Assembly (NCBI GenBank): GCA_036275365.1
Contig: DASUDX010000026.1
Coordinates: 1 to 24,703, forward strand
DNA from: DASUDX01 sp036275365
GTDB lineage: Bacteria > Pseudomonadota > Gammaproteobacteria > Nevskiales > Nevskiaceae
Direction of reading: 5' to 3'
DNA: 24,703 nucleotides
Part shown: in pieces, positions 15,945 to 23,753 of the stretch
How positions within the stretch are numbered: the first letter of the stretch is position 1
How the letters are laid out: every line of letters starts with the position of its first letter
The notes under the pieces: model-generated
Databases searched by the model: none
What the model was told of the DNA's origin: nothing
Seen by the model: the letters and a program-made list of their open reading frames with translations, nothing else
Translations under genes and position numbers: made by a program

Positions 15945-18407
15945 ATGATCCCCCTGCCCCGCCCGCTGCTGGCCGGCGTGTTCTGTCTGCTCGCCGCCTG
16001 CGGCGATTCCCGCGGGCCGGCGCGGCTGGATCCCGTCAGTGGCGGCGGCGAGGTACGCCCCCTCACCCGCTATGCCGCGGCCAACCAGTGCCTGGCCCTG
16101 CGCGCCCGCGGCAATGGCCAGCTGCTCAGCGCCGACGGCGAGGGCTACCGCGCCAGCGCCAGCCAGCCGGCCCAGGCCGAGGCGTTCCGCTTCAAGGCCT
16201 CGGCCCTGGGCGACTATCTGCTCTACACCCGCAGCGGCAGCCTGCTGGCGGCCGCGGCGCCGGCCACCACCGCCGCACTGGCCGACGCCAGCGAGGCCAC
16301 GGTGTTCACCCTGCGCGCCGATGGGGATGGCACCGCCTACCCGCCCACCCCGGTGTTCGACCGCGAGCCCACCCCGGAGCAGATCCAGACCTACCGCGGC
16401 TTCCGCGATCCCGCCATCGCCGCCACCGTGTTCACCTTCGACGCCGCCGACGGCCAGCGCCTGGCCATCGACGAGAGCGGTGCGCTGACCCTGGCCGCCG
16501 CCTCGGACAGCCCGGCGCAGCGCTTCGTGCTGGAGCCGGTGAGCGGCTGCGCCGACTTCCCGGAGGCCCATGACAACACCGAGGGTGAGACCTTCAAGGG
16601 CCGGCTGGCCGACGGCCGCGTGCTCGGCATGGCCGATGTGCATGTCCACATCAGCGCCACCACCTTTCTCGGCGGGGCCCAGTCCGGCAACCCCTTCCAC
16701 CCCTTCGGCGTGACCCATGCCCTGCCCGACTGCGCCGCCGAGCACGGCCCGCGCGGCGAGCGCGACGCGGTGGGCGCCCTGCTCGCCGGGGACATGGACG
16801 GCCACGCCACCGACGGCTGGCCCACCCACACCGACTGGCCGGCGCGCGATGCGCTGACCCACGACGCCATCTACTGGAAGTGGCTGGAGCGGGCCTGGAA
16901 GGGTGGCCTGCGGGTGGTGGTGAACGATGTGGTGGACAACCAGACGCTGTGCGAGCTGCAGCGCAATGTGTCCGGCACCCCGGCGCGCGACTGCAACGAG
17001 ATGAACAACGCCGGCCAGCAGGTCGGCAGCATGTTCGCCATGCAGGACTACATCGACGCCCAGTACGGCGGACCGGGCCGCGGCTTCTTCCGCATCGTGC
17101 TGAGCCCGGCCGAGGCGCGCCAGGTGGTGGAGAACGGCCAGCTCGCCGTGGTGCTGGGGATCGAGATCTCCAACCTGCTCAACTGCACGCTCACCTACAA
17201 CCCGCTGCGCACCCAGCAGCCGTTCGAGGAGACCGGCAGCGGCGCCAGCGAGAACCGCTACAGCTGCGCGATGACCGAGACCGGCGCCGACAACGAGGTG
17301 CTCACCCAGATCCGCCGGCTGCATGGCCTGGGCATCCGCCAGGTGATCACCATCCACGAGTTCGACAACCCCTTCGGCGGCAACGGCATCTTCGAGGGTC
17401 TGGTGCTCAACCTCGGCAACCGCGAGAACAGCGGCGGCATTCCCGGCGATGTGGTGAACAACCCGTTCGGAGTCAGCGAGACCCCGACCGGCGAGTTCTG
17501 GACCACCTACACCTGCCCCGAGGAGGATGCCGAGGGCTTCAGCGGCTATCTGTTCGGCGATTCCGGAGGCGCGGTGATGCAGAACCTCGGCCCGCCGCCA
17601 CCGCTGTGCGTGTTCACTGGCCAGGACGGCCGTCCCGGCGGCACCACCGCCTGCTACCCCCCGCAGGGCCAGTGCAATGCCCGCTGGCTGACCCCGATCG
17701 GCCTCTACACCTACGGCAAGCTGATGGAGTTCGGGATGATCTTCGATGTCGATCATCTCGAGCTGGGCATGAAGACCCAGGCCCTGGAGCTGGCCGAGGC
17801 GCAGAGCCCGGCCTATCCCTTCGTCTCCACCCACGGCACCTTCGGCGGCATGAGCAATGACCAGGCCATGCGCATCCTGCGCAACGGCGGGTTCATCTAT
17901 CCCAGCCTCGGCAATGGTCCGCAGCACATCACCCTGATGGAGGAGCTGCGCAGCGTGCACGCCGCCGCCAACACCGGACGGCTGTTCGCCTTCGGCTTCG
18001 GCACCGACACCAACGGGCTGTCGGCCCAGTCCGGACCGCGCAGCGAGATCGCCCCGGGTCGCGAGGTGGTCTACCCCTACACCCTGTTCGACGGCGGGCT
18101 GTTCGACACCCTGCCGGAGTTCCAGGCGATCAGCGGGGTGACCTTCTTCCAGCCGGAGGAGCGCGATGCCGAGGGCAATGGCCGCAGCTGGAGCCTCGAT
18201 CTCGACGGCTCGGCGCACTACGGGATGATGAGCGACTTCGTCCAGGAGATGCGCCTGGAAGGCAATGCCGAGCAGATGCGCGCCCTGTTCAACTCGGCCG
18301 AGGGCTATCTGCGCACCTGGGAGGCCACCGAAGCCTCGCGGGCCGGCATCGCCCAGCGCGGCCTGGTGGTGCCGCCGGGGATTCTGCGCGCGGCGCCCAG
18401 CGACTAG
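15945..18407 (+). CDS. Lipoprotein with M19/amidohydrolase-like metal-dependent hydrolase domain
   Basis: This 820-residue predicted outer-membrane lipoprotein starts MIPLPRPLLAGVFCLLAACGD. The lipobox LAAC places the lipid on Cys19, and Gly at +2 gives no inner-membrane retention signal. The ATG was preferred to one 16 codons upstream because GAGGAG sits just before it. Residues about 40-200 show beta-trefoil-like repeats (QLLSADG, YLLYTRSGSLL, QRLAIDESGAL) resembling a ricin- or fascin-like module. The catalytic part has landmarks in the order of membrane dipeptidases (M19). These are DVHVH (His233, His235), LGIE (Glu407), His471, FDVDHLELGMK (His604), STHG (His630) and GFGTDTNG (Asp688). 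The first motif is HxH where M19 has HxD. It may finish peptides made by the upstream S9 peptidase. The substrate is unknown. Confidence 0.75.
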   Translation: MIPLPRPLLAGVFCLLAACGDSRGPARLDPVSGGGEVRPLTRYAAANQCLALRARGNGQLLSADGEGYRASASQPAQAEAFRFKASALGDYLLYTRSGSLLAAAAPATTAALADASEATVFTLRADGDGTAYPPTPVFDREPTPEQIQTYRGFRDPAIAATVFTFDAADGQRLAIDESGALTLAAASDSPAQRFVLEPVSGCADFPEAHDNTEGETFKGRLADGRVLGMADVHVHISATTFLGGAQSGNPFHPFGVTHALPDCAAEHGPRGERDAVGALLAGDMDGHATDGWPTHTDWPARDALTHDAIYWKWLERAWKGGLRVVVNDVVDNQTLCELQRNVSGTPARDCNEMNNAGQQVGSMFAMQDYIDAQYGGPGRGFFRIVLSPAEARQVVENGQLAVVLGIEISNLLNCTLTYNPLRTQQPFEETGSGASENRYSCAMTETGADNEVLTQIRRLHGLGIRQVITIHEFDNPFGGNGIFEGLVLNLGNRENSGGIPGDVVNNPFGVSETPTGEFWTTYTCPEEDAEGFSGYLFGDSGGAVMQNLGPPPPLCVFTGQDGRPGGTTACYPPQGQCNARWLTPIGLYTYGKLMEFGMIFDVDHLELGMKTQALELAEAQSPAYPFVSTHGTFGGMSNDQAMRILRNGGFIYPSLGNGPQHITLMEELRSVHAAANTGRLFAFGFGTDTNGLSAQSGPRSEIAPGREVVYPYTLFDGGLFDTLPEFQAISGVTFFQPEERDAEGNGRSWSLDLDGSAHYGMMSDFVQEMRLEGNAEQMRALFNSAEGYLRTWEATEASRAGIAQRGLVVPPGILRAAPSD

Positions 18408-18413
18408 CCCGGA

Positions 18414-19550
18414 CTAGCCTGGCGGCGAGGGCGGTGAGGGGTCTGGTTCGCCGCCCTCCACCGCGCCGATCACCGGCGCCTGGGCGCCGGGCTGCAGCCG
18501 CAGCCGGTACACCCAGCCCAGCACCTGGGCCACCGCGCCATAGAGCCGTGGTGGAATCTCCTGGTCCAGCGCCACGCCGCGGTACAGCGCACGGGCCAGC
18601 GGCGGGGCTTCCAGCTGCGGCACGCCGTGACGGCGCGCCGCCTCGCGGATGCGCAGGGCCACTTCGTCCACCCCCTTGGCCACCACCCGCGGAGCCCCCG
18701 GCTTGCCCGGCTGGTACTTCAGCGCCACCGCATAGTGCGTCGGGTTGGTCAGCACCACATCGGCCTTGGGCACCTGCTCCATCATCCGCGCGTTGGCCAT
18801 CTGCTGCTGCAGCCGGCGCACCCGTGCCTTGACCTCGGGCCGGCCCTCGCTCTGCTTGTATTCCTCGCGGATTTCCTGCTTGGTCATGCGCAGCTCGCGC
18901 TGATGCCGGCGCAGCTGCAGGGGCACATCCACCGCGGCGATCACCGCCAGACCGCCGCACAGGGCCAGCAGGGCGCCCAGCAGCAGGCCGAGCGCCGAGG
19001 CCAGGGCCTGCGGCAGGGTCAGCCGGCCGAGGCTGAGCAGCTCGGGCAGGCTGGCCCACAGCATCAGCACGGCGATGCCCACCAGCAGCCCGGCCTTGAG
19101 CAGGCCCTTGCCGACTTCGGCCAGCGCCTCGCGGGAGAACAGCCGGCCCAGCCCCTTGAGCGGTGACAGGCGGCCGAGATCCGGTTGCAGGGCCTCGCTG
19201 GACCAGTTCCAGCCGCCGATCAGCAGCGGTGCGCACAGCGCCGCCACCAGCAGGCCGCCGAACACCGGCAGCAAGGCGAACAGGGCCGCACCGAGCTGGC
19301 GCGCCAGCGCGGCGGGCAGATCGGCGCTGCCGGTCAGACTGGCTGGATCCAGCCGCAGGCCGGCGGCGAAGCCCCCGGCCAGGCCCTGCAGGGCCAGCGG
19401 GCCGAGGGCCATGAGCAGGCCGACCGCGGCAGCCACCATCACCAGGGTGGCGAGCTCGCGCGAGCGCGGCAGCTGGCCCCGCTCGCGGGCCTCCTGCAGG
19501 CGTTTGGGGGTGGCGCGTTCGGTGCGGTCCTGGGCGCTGCTCTCGCTCAT
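18414..19550 (-). CDS. flhB: Flagellar export switch protein FlhB
   Basis: FlhB switches the export apparatus from rod/hook to filament substrates after autocleavage, in concert with FliK. The 378-residue protein starts with the conserved cytoplasmic segment SAQDRTERATPKRLQEARE. It has four membrane helices between about 30 and 210, then a charged linker and the FlhB-C domain. The autocleavage site is Asn269-Pro270-Thr271-His272, followed by YAVALKY, the same numbering as in E. coli. The C-terminus (after about 355) is Pro/Gly/Glu-rich. The ATG overlaps the fliR stop (ATGA). Its stop lies six bases from the stop of the convergent lipoprotein gene, with no clear terminator between them. Confidence 0.97.
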   Translation of the reverse strand: MSESSAQDRTERATPKRLQEARERGQLPRSRELATLVMVAAAVGLLMALGPLALQGLAGGFAAGLRLDPASLTGSADLPAALARQLGAALFALLPVFGGLLVAALCAPLLIGGWNWSSEALQPDLGRLSPLKGLGRLFSREALAEVGKGLLKAGLLVGIAVLMLWASLPELLSLGRLTLPQALASALGLLLGALLALCGGLAVIAAVDVPLQLRRHQRELRMTKQEIREEYKQSEGRPEVKARVRRLQQQMANARMMEQVPKADVVLTNPTHYAVALKYQPGKPGAPRVVAKGVDEVALRIREAARRHGVPQLEAPPLARALYRGVALDQEIPPRLYGAVAQVLGWVYRLRLQPGAQAPVIGAVEGGEPDPSPPSPPG

Positions 19551-20323
19551 CGGGCGCCCTCCAGCAGGCCTTGCCAGAGGCCGGGCCAGCGCGCCATCAG
19601 GGTGGTGAAGCCCTCGGCCCAGACCGGCAGGGTCAGCCACAGCAGGGCGAGGCCGGCGAGCAGGGTGGCGGGGAAGCCCACCGACATCAGATTGAGCGCG
19701 GGGCTGGCGCGGCTGAGCACGCCGAAGGCGAGATTCACCAGCAGCAGGGCGGTCACCGCCGGCAGGGCCAGCAGCAGCCCCTGGGCGAACACCAGGCTGG
19801 CCAGCGCCGGCAGGCGGGCGAACAGCTCGGCGGGCAGCGGTTGCGCCGCCGGTAGCCACTCGAAGCTCAGTGCCAGTCCGCGGATCAGCTGGTGATGGCC
19901 GCCGAGGGCGATGAACAGCAGGCTGGCCAGCAGCAGGCCGAAGCTGCCGAGCAGGGGCAGGCTCATACCGCGGACCGGGTCCACGCTCTGGGCAAAGGCG
20001 AGGCCCATGCCCTGGGCGATCAGCTCGCCGGCCAGGGCCAGGGCTTCGAAGATCAGCAGCAGCACCAGGCCCAGCGCGATGCCGACGATCAGATTGCCGG
20101 CGATGCCGCTCCACCAGCCGGCCGAGAACAGCGGCTGCGGGGTGACCGCCGGCAGCACCGGCAGCAGCACCGCGGTCAGCCCCAGGGTCAGCATCAGGCG
20201 CAGGCGCGGCGACAGGCTGCGTCCGCCGAAGATCGGCGCCACCATCAGGCAGCCGCCCAGCCGGGCGAAGACGAAGCTCGCGCCCTGCAGCCAGGCGAGC
20301 AGCGTCTCCAGATCGACCGTCAT
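19547..20323 (-). CDS. fliR: Flagellar export gate protein FliR
   Basis: FliR is part of the FliP5-Q4-R1 core of the flagellar secretion gate in the inner membrane. The 258 residues contain about six hydrophobic segments spread along the whole protein. Family stretches visible are FVFARLGGCLMVAPIFGG near the N-terminus, MGLAFAQSVDPVRGMSLP in the middle and LNLMSVGFPATLLAGL near the end. The length is typical. The ATG overlaps the fliQ stop (ATGA) and the stop overlaps flhB, so fliQ-fliR-flhB are translationally coupled. Confidence 0.96.
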   Translation of the reverse strand: MTVDLETLLAWLQGASFVFARLGGCLMVAPIFGGRSLSPRLRLMLTLGLTAVLLPVLPAVTPQPLFSAGWWSGIAGNLIVGIALGLVLLLIFEALALAGELIAQGMGLAFAQSVDPVRGMSLPLLGSFGLLLASLLFIALGGHHQLIRGLALSFEWLPAAQPLPAELFARLPALASLVFAQGLLLALPAVTALLLVNLAFGVLSRASPALNLMSVGFPATLLAGLALLWLTLPVWAEGFTTLMARWPGLWQGLLEGAR

Positions 20324-20589
20324 CCGAGCAGGGCCGGGATGCCGGCGATCAGACCCCGGGTGTACTCAACCAGCAGCCTCAGCATCCACGGACCGGCGAT
20401 CAGGATCACCGCCGCCATCGCCGCCAGCTTGGGCAGGAAGGACAGGGTCATTTCATTGATCTGGGTGGCGGCCTGGAACAGACCCACCACCACACCGACC
20501 ACCAGGGCGGTGATCAGCAGCGGCGCGGCCAGCAGCAGGGCCAGCTGCAGGGCCTCGCGGCCAACCGTGAGCACCGCCTCCGGGCTCAT
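20320..20589 (-). CDS. fliQ: Flagellar export gate protein FliQ
   Basis: FliQ is a small two-helix inner-membrane subunit of the export gate. At 89 residues it has the usual length. The first helix lies at about 15-37 and the second at about 48-73, joined by the conserved VVGLFQAATQINEMTLSFLPK segment. The start MSPEAVLTVGREAL is typical. It begins three bases after the fliP stop and overlaps fliR by 4 nt. Confidence 0.97.
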   Translation of the reverse strand: MSPEAVLTVGREALQLALLLAAPLLITALVVGVVVGLFQAATQINEMTLSFLPKLAAMAAVILIAGPWMLRLLVEYTRGLIAGIPALLG

Positions 20590-20592
20590 CGC

Positions 20593-21327
20593 TCAGGCCC
20601 GGGCGAAGGAGGCGGCGAGCGTGCCCATCACCAGGCTCCAGCCGTCCACCAGCACGAACAGCATCAGCTTGAACGGCAGGCTCACCAGCATCGGCGAGAG
20701 CATCATCATGCCCATGCTCATCAGCACGCTGGCCACCACCAGATCGATCACCACGAAGGGGATGAACAGCAGGAAGCCGATCTGGAAGGCGGTGGTGAGC
20801 TCGCTGGTGATGAAGCTGCTCACCAGCACGGTGAACGGCACCTCCTCCGGGCGCGCATAGGGGCCATCGCCGGCCAGCTGGGCAAAGGTCAGCAGATCGG
20901 CCTCGCGGGTCTGCGCCAGCATGAAGGCGCGCAGCGGGGTCAGCGCCGCCTCCAGCGCCGGCTTGAACTCCAGGGTGCCGGCGAGATAGGGCTGCAGGGC
21001 CTGGGCGTTGATCTGGTTGAACACCGGCTGCATGACGAAGGCGGTGAGAAACAGGGCGAGCCCGATCAGGATCGGCGTCGACGGGGTCTGCCCGGTGCCC
21101 AGGGCCTGGCGCAGCAGACCCAGCACCACCACGATGCGGGTGAAGGCGGTCATGCACATCAGCAGGCCCGGCAGCAGGGTCAGGCCGGTCATCAGCAGCA
21201 GGGCCTGCAGGCTCAGCGAGTACTCGGCGCCACCGGCGGTATTGGTGACGGTGAGCGCTGGCAGTCCAGGCTCGGCGAGCAGCGGGCCGGCCCACAGCAG
21301 CGCCAGTCCGACCAGCAGCCGGCTCAC
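20593..21327 (-). CDS. fliP: Flagellar export gate protein FliP
   Basis: FliP forms the pentameric core of the export gate. The 244-residue precursor begins with a cleavable signal peptide (MSRLLVGLALLWAGPLLA), as FliP normally does. Membrane helices lie at about 41-63, 85-105, 185-208 and 212-235. Hallmarks include MTAFTRIVVVLGLLRQALGT, ALFLTAFVM, and the strongly conserved FIPFVVIDLVVASVLMSMGM followed by PFKLMLFVLVDGW. The start codon is GTG in a GTGA overlap with the fliO stop, which supports coupling. Confidence 0.97.
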   Translation of the reverse strand: MSRLLVGLALLWAGPLLAEPGLPALTVTNTAGGAEYSLSLQALLLMTGLTLLPGLLMCMTAFTRIVVVLGLLRQALGTGQTPSTPILIGLALFLTAFVMQPVFNQINAQALQPYLAGTLEFKPALEAALTPLRAFMLAQTREADLLTFAQLAGDGPYARPEEVPFTVLVSSFITSELTTAFQIGFLLFIPFVVIDLVVASVLMSMGMMMLSPMLVSLPFKLMLFVLVDGWSLVMGTLAASFARA

Positions 21328-21623
21328 GGTGCGGTCTCGGTGCGGGCCGCGCCGGGCAGGGCATCGGCGATGGTGGCGTAGCTCTGGCCCTGGTGGCGCA
21401 GCAGCCGGACCTGGCCCGGCGCGACGCCAATCAGCAGCCGCTCGCCCTCGGCCTCGATCAGCAGCACCCGCTCGCGGGTGCCCACCGACAAGCCGGCGAT
21501 GATGCGCAGCGGCGCCGCGGCCCCACCCGGACGCAGGCCCTGCAGCCGGCGCAGGCCATGGGCCAGCAGCGGGATCAGCGCCACCACCAGCAGCAGGCCG
21601 CCGAGGGCCCGGGCCAGTTCCAT
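21324..21623 (-). CDS. fliO: Flagellar biosynthesis protein FliO
   Basis: FliO is a single-span membrane protein that helps FliP assemble. The 99 residues have an N-terminal membrane helix at about 5-22, then a basic segment (LRRLQGLRPGG) and a compact cytoplasmic domain. That domain has the family pattern LRIIAGLSVGTRERVLLIEAEGERLLIGVAPGQVRLL. It is shorter than many FliO proteins, and the C-terminal tail is low-complexity. It starts six bases after fliN and overlaps fliP, the expected position. Sequence conservation in this family is low, so the call rests partly on position. Confidence 0.92.
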   Translation of the reverse strand: MELARALGGLLLVVALIPLLAHGLRRLQGLRPGGAAAPLRIIAGLSVGTRERVLLIEAEGERLLIGVAPGQVRLLRHQGQSYATIADALPGAARTETAP

Positions 21624-21629
21624 GAGCGC

Positions 21630-21962
21630 TCAGCGCAGCTTGCGGATGCGTTCGGCCGGGCTGACCACATCGGTCAGGCGGATGCCGAACTGGTCATTGA
21701 CCACCACCACCTCGCCATGGGCGATCAGGGTGCCGTTGACATAGACATCGAGCGGCTCGCCGGCGGCGCGCTCGAGCTCCACCACGCTGCCCTGGCTCAG
21801 CTGCAGCAGGTTGCGGATCGGCAGGCGGGCGCGGCCGACCTCCATCGACAGCGTGACATTGACATCGAGAATGACATCGAGATTGAGGTCCTGGCCCGGG
21901 TTGGCGCTATCGGCCAGGGGATCGAGACGGGCGCGGCTGGCGTTCTGGAAGGTGTCGTTCAT
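21630..21962 (-). CDS. fliN: Flagellar motor switch protein FliN
   Basis: FliN forms the lower C-ring with FliM and binds export-ATPase complexes. The 110 residues comprise a short Asn/Ala-rich N-tail (about 1-25) and the SpoA domain. The latter reads LDVILDVNVTLSMEVGRARLPIRNLLQLSQGSVVEL, then EPLDVYVNGTLIAHGEVVVVNDQFGIRLTDVVSP, typical of FliN. It lacks the longer N-terminal CheY-P-binding extension of some FliNs. It begins 8 nt after fliM and lies 6 nt before fliO. Confidence 0.97.
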   Translation of the reverse strand: MNDTFQNASRARLDPLADSANPGQDLNLDVILDVNVTLSMEVGRARLPIRNLLQLSQGSVVELERAAGEPLDVYVNGTLIAHGEVVVVNDQFGIRLTDVVSPAERIRKLR

Positions 21963-21970
21963 GAGGGCGC

Positions 21971-22987
21971 TCAGGCGCTGAGAGAGGAAACAGGGGAAAC
22001 CGACAGACGGGAGGGTTCACGGCGCACGATCTCCTCGATCTGCACCGCATGACGGCCCTGGCTGAGTCCGACCTTGCCGCGGAACAGCGGCTGCGACTCC
22101 ACCTTCACCGGCACCCGCTGCGGACGCGGGATCGGCAGCACATCGCCGGGCTTCAGGCGCAGCAGCTGGGCCAGGGTCAGGTTGACCCGGGCCAGCTCGG
22201 CCACCACCTCCACCGGCGCGTCCTGCAGCTGCTCGCGCACCGACTGGGTCCAGCGCTCGTCGCGCTCGCGCAGATCGGACTGGATGCCGGCATCGAGCTG
22301 CTCGCGGATCGGCTCGATCATCGAGTACGGCAGGGTGATGTGCAGATCACCGCCCCCGCCCTCCAGCTCGATGTGGAAGCGGCTGACCACCACCAGCTCG
22401 CTGGGCGAGACGATGTTGGCGAAATGGGGATTGACCTCGGAGTTCAGATACTCGAACTCGAGGTTGAGCACGGGCGCCCAGGCCTCGAACAGATCGGCAA
22501 AGGCCTGGCGCACCAGCAGCTGGATCACCCGGGTCTCGGTGGGGGTGAACTCGCGGCCCTCGATCTTGGTGGCGAGCTTGCCGTCGCCACCGAAGAAGTT
22601 CTCCACCACGGTGAACACCAGCCGCGGCTCGAAGATGAACAGCCCGGTGCCACGCAGGGGCTTGAGGCGCACCAGATTCAGCGAGGTGGGCACGAACAGC
22701 GAGTGGGTGTACTCGCCGAACTTGATGATCTCCACCCCCACCACGGTGAGCTCGGGCGAGCGCCGCAGCATGTTGAACAGGCCGATGCGGAACAGACGGG
22801 CGAAGCGCTCGTTGATCATCTCCAGGGTCGGCATGCGGCCGCGGACGATCCGGTCCTGGGTGGCGAAATCGAAGGACCTGGCCTCGCCCTTGGCCGCTGG
22901 CGGCGGGGTGGTGTCGACCTTGCCGCTGTCCACGCCGTGGAGCAGGGCATCGATCTCGTCCTGGGACAGCAGGTTCTGGGCGCTCAT
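21971..22987 (-). CDS. fliM: Flagellar motor switch protein FliM
   Basis: FliM is the C-ring subunit that receives CheY-P. The 338-residue protein starts with the conserved CheY-binding peptide (NLLSQDEIDALLHG, about residues 5-18). A middle CheC-like domain (about 45-230) has IVRGRMPTLEMINERFARLFRI and FIFEPRLVFTVVENFFGGDG. The C-terminal SpoA domain covers about 250-325. The ATG at MSAQ was chosen over an in-frame upstream start because the CheY-binding peptide must be N-terminal and the extra 32 residues are not family-like. A CAGG-type Shine-Dalgarno is 8 nt upstream. A near-perfect sigma-54-like element ends only 13 nt before the ATG, which would leave almost no leader. Confidence 0.97.
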   Translation of the reverse strand: MSAQNLLSQDEIDALLHGVDSGKVDTTPPPAAKGEARSFDFATQDRIVRGRMPTLEMINERFARLFRIGLFNMLRRSPELTVVGVEIIKFGEYTHSLFVPTSLNLVRLKPLRGTGLFIFEPRLVFTVVENFFGGDGKLATKIEGREFTPTETRVIQLLVRQAFADLFEAWAPVLNLEFEYLNSEVNPHFANIVSPSELVVVSRFHIELEGGGGDLHITLPYSMIEPIREQLDAGIQSDLRERDERWTQSVREQLQDAPVEVVAELARVNLTLAQLLRLKPGDVLPIPRPQRVPVKVESQPLFRGKVGLSQGRHAVQIEEIVRREPSRLSVSPVSSLSA

Positions 22988-22999
22988 GCCGGGCCTGGA

Positions 23000-23014
23000 G
23001 CAAGTCCCGTTCCC
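23000..23014 (-). promoter_or_regulatory. Sigma-54-like promoter element upstream of fliM
   Basis: The minus strand reads GGGAACGGGACTTGC, with GG-N10-GC spacing. The element ends only 13 nt before the fliM ATG. Used as a promoter with the normal start site about 12 nt further on, it would give a near-leaderless fliM mRNA. Confidence 0.55.
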
Positions 23015-23144
23015 GGCCGCGCTGCATTTCCGGCGCGGATCCGCCGTCGGCTTCCCGTCACCCGCCGCCGCACCCGCCGGCACCGCGTTCCGCGCCGCGA
23101 TCGCTGTCGGCGTGGCCAGGACGACGGACAGCCGACACCCCGCC

Positions 23145-23158
23145 GCGGCCCGGGCCGC
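23145..23158. repeat. 14-bp perfect palindrome in the fliL-fliM gap
   Basis: GCGGCCCGGGCCGC is a perfect palindrome. A 7-bp inverted repeat, TGTCGGC (23105-23111) with GCCGACA (23131-23137), lies nearby. The 202-nt gap otherwise shows only the sigma-54-like element next to fliM and no open reading frame I can support. The palindrome could be a protein-binding site or chance in very GC-rich DNA. Confidence 0.35.
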
Positions 23159-23168
23159 AGCGGGGGGG

Positions 23169-23187
23169 CGCGACGAACGGCGTCGCG
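23169..23187 (-). terminator. Hairpin just after the fliL stop, possible terminator without U-tract
   Basis: CGCGACG (23169-23175) and CGTCGCG (23181-23187) form a perfect 7-bp stem with a 5-nt loop starting two bases past the fliL stop. On the transcribed strand it is followed by a run of seven C, not U, so termination would have to be weak or factor-assisted. Confidence 0.35.
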
Positions 23188-23189
23188 GC

Positions 23190-23714
23190 TTACTGCATCA
23201 CGAAGCTGGTGAAGAACAGCCCCTCGATACCGGCAGCGGCCTGCTCGGCCTCGAGAATGGTGCGCACCTCGTTGAGCGCCTGGGCCTGCAGCGCCTCCTT
23301 GCCGGTGCGGGTGGCGAGCTGATCCGGATCCTGCTGGCCGAACAGCAGCAGCAGGGCGTTGCGGATCCGCGGCTGATGCAGCTTGATCGCCTCGATCACC
23401 GCTGGGTCGCGCGCCATCACCTCGACATCGAGCTGCAGGAAGCGCATCGCCTGCGGGTCCTCGAGATTGACCACGAAGGCCGGTGTCAGCGGCAGGTACT
23501 GCGCGGGCTCGAGCTTGGCCGCCGGGGCTTCGGCCAGGGCCTCGGCCTCGGCGGCCGGGGCGGCCCGCTGGAAATAGAGCGCCGCGCCGCCGCTGGCGGC
23601 GGCCGAGAGCACCACCCCCAGCAGCATCAGGCCCAGCCCACCGCCGCGAGGCTTGGCCGCGGCGGCGTCGGCAACAGGGGCGGCGGGAGCGGAAGCGGCG
23701 GGAGCGGCAGCCAT
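23190..23714 (-). CDS. fliL: Flagellar basal body-associated protein FliL
   Basis: FliL is a single-span inner-membrane protein that rings the stator and supports torque or stator stability. The 174 residues have an Ala/Pro-rich cytoplasmic tail, one membrane helix at about 27-48 and a periplasmic domain from about 65. That domain contains YLPLTPAFVVNLEDPQAMRFLQLDVEVMARD and ends in the conserved GLFFTSFVMQ. It has a GGAG Shine-Dalgarno and lies 40 nt downstream of a sigma-54-like element, so it probably heads its own transcript. A 202-nt gap separates it from fliM. Confidence 0.96.
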   Translation of the reverse strand: MAAAPAASAPAAPVADAAAAKPRGGGLGLMLLGVVLSAAASGGAALYFQRAAPAAEAEALAEAPAAKLEPAQYLPLTPAFVVNLEDPQAMRFLQLDVEVMARDPAVIEAIKLHQPRIRNALLLLFGQQDPDQLATRTGKEALQAQALNEVRTILEAEQAAAGIEGLFFTSFVMQ

Positions 23715-23753
23715 GGGCGTCTCCGGAACGAGTGGATATCCGGGGTCACGCCT

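Noticed and set aside
15894..18218. 774-residue minus-strand open frame opposite the lipoprotein gene
   Set aside because: It is an antisense shadow. The plus-strand frame has a lipobox, a ribosome binding site and metal-ligand motifs, while this one has only Gly/Ala/His/Val repeats.
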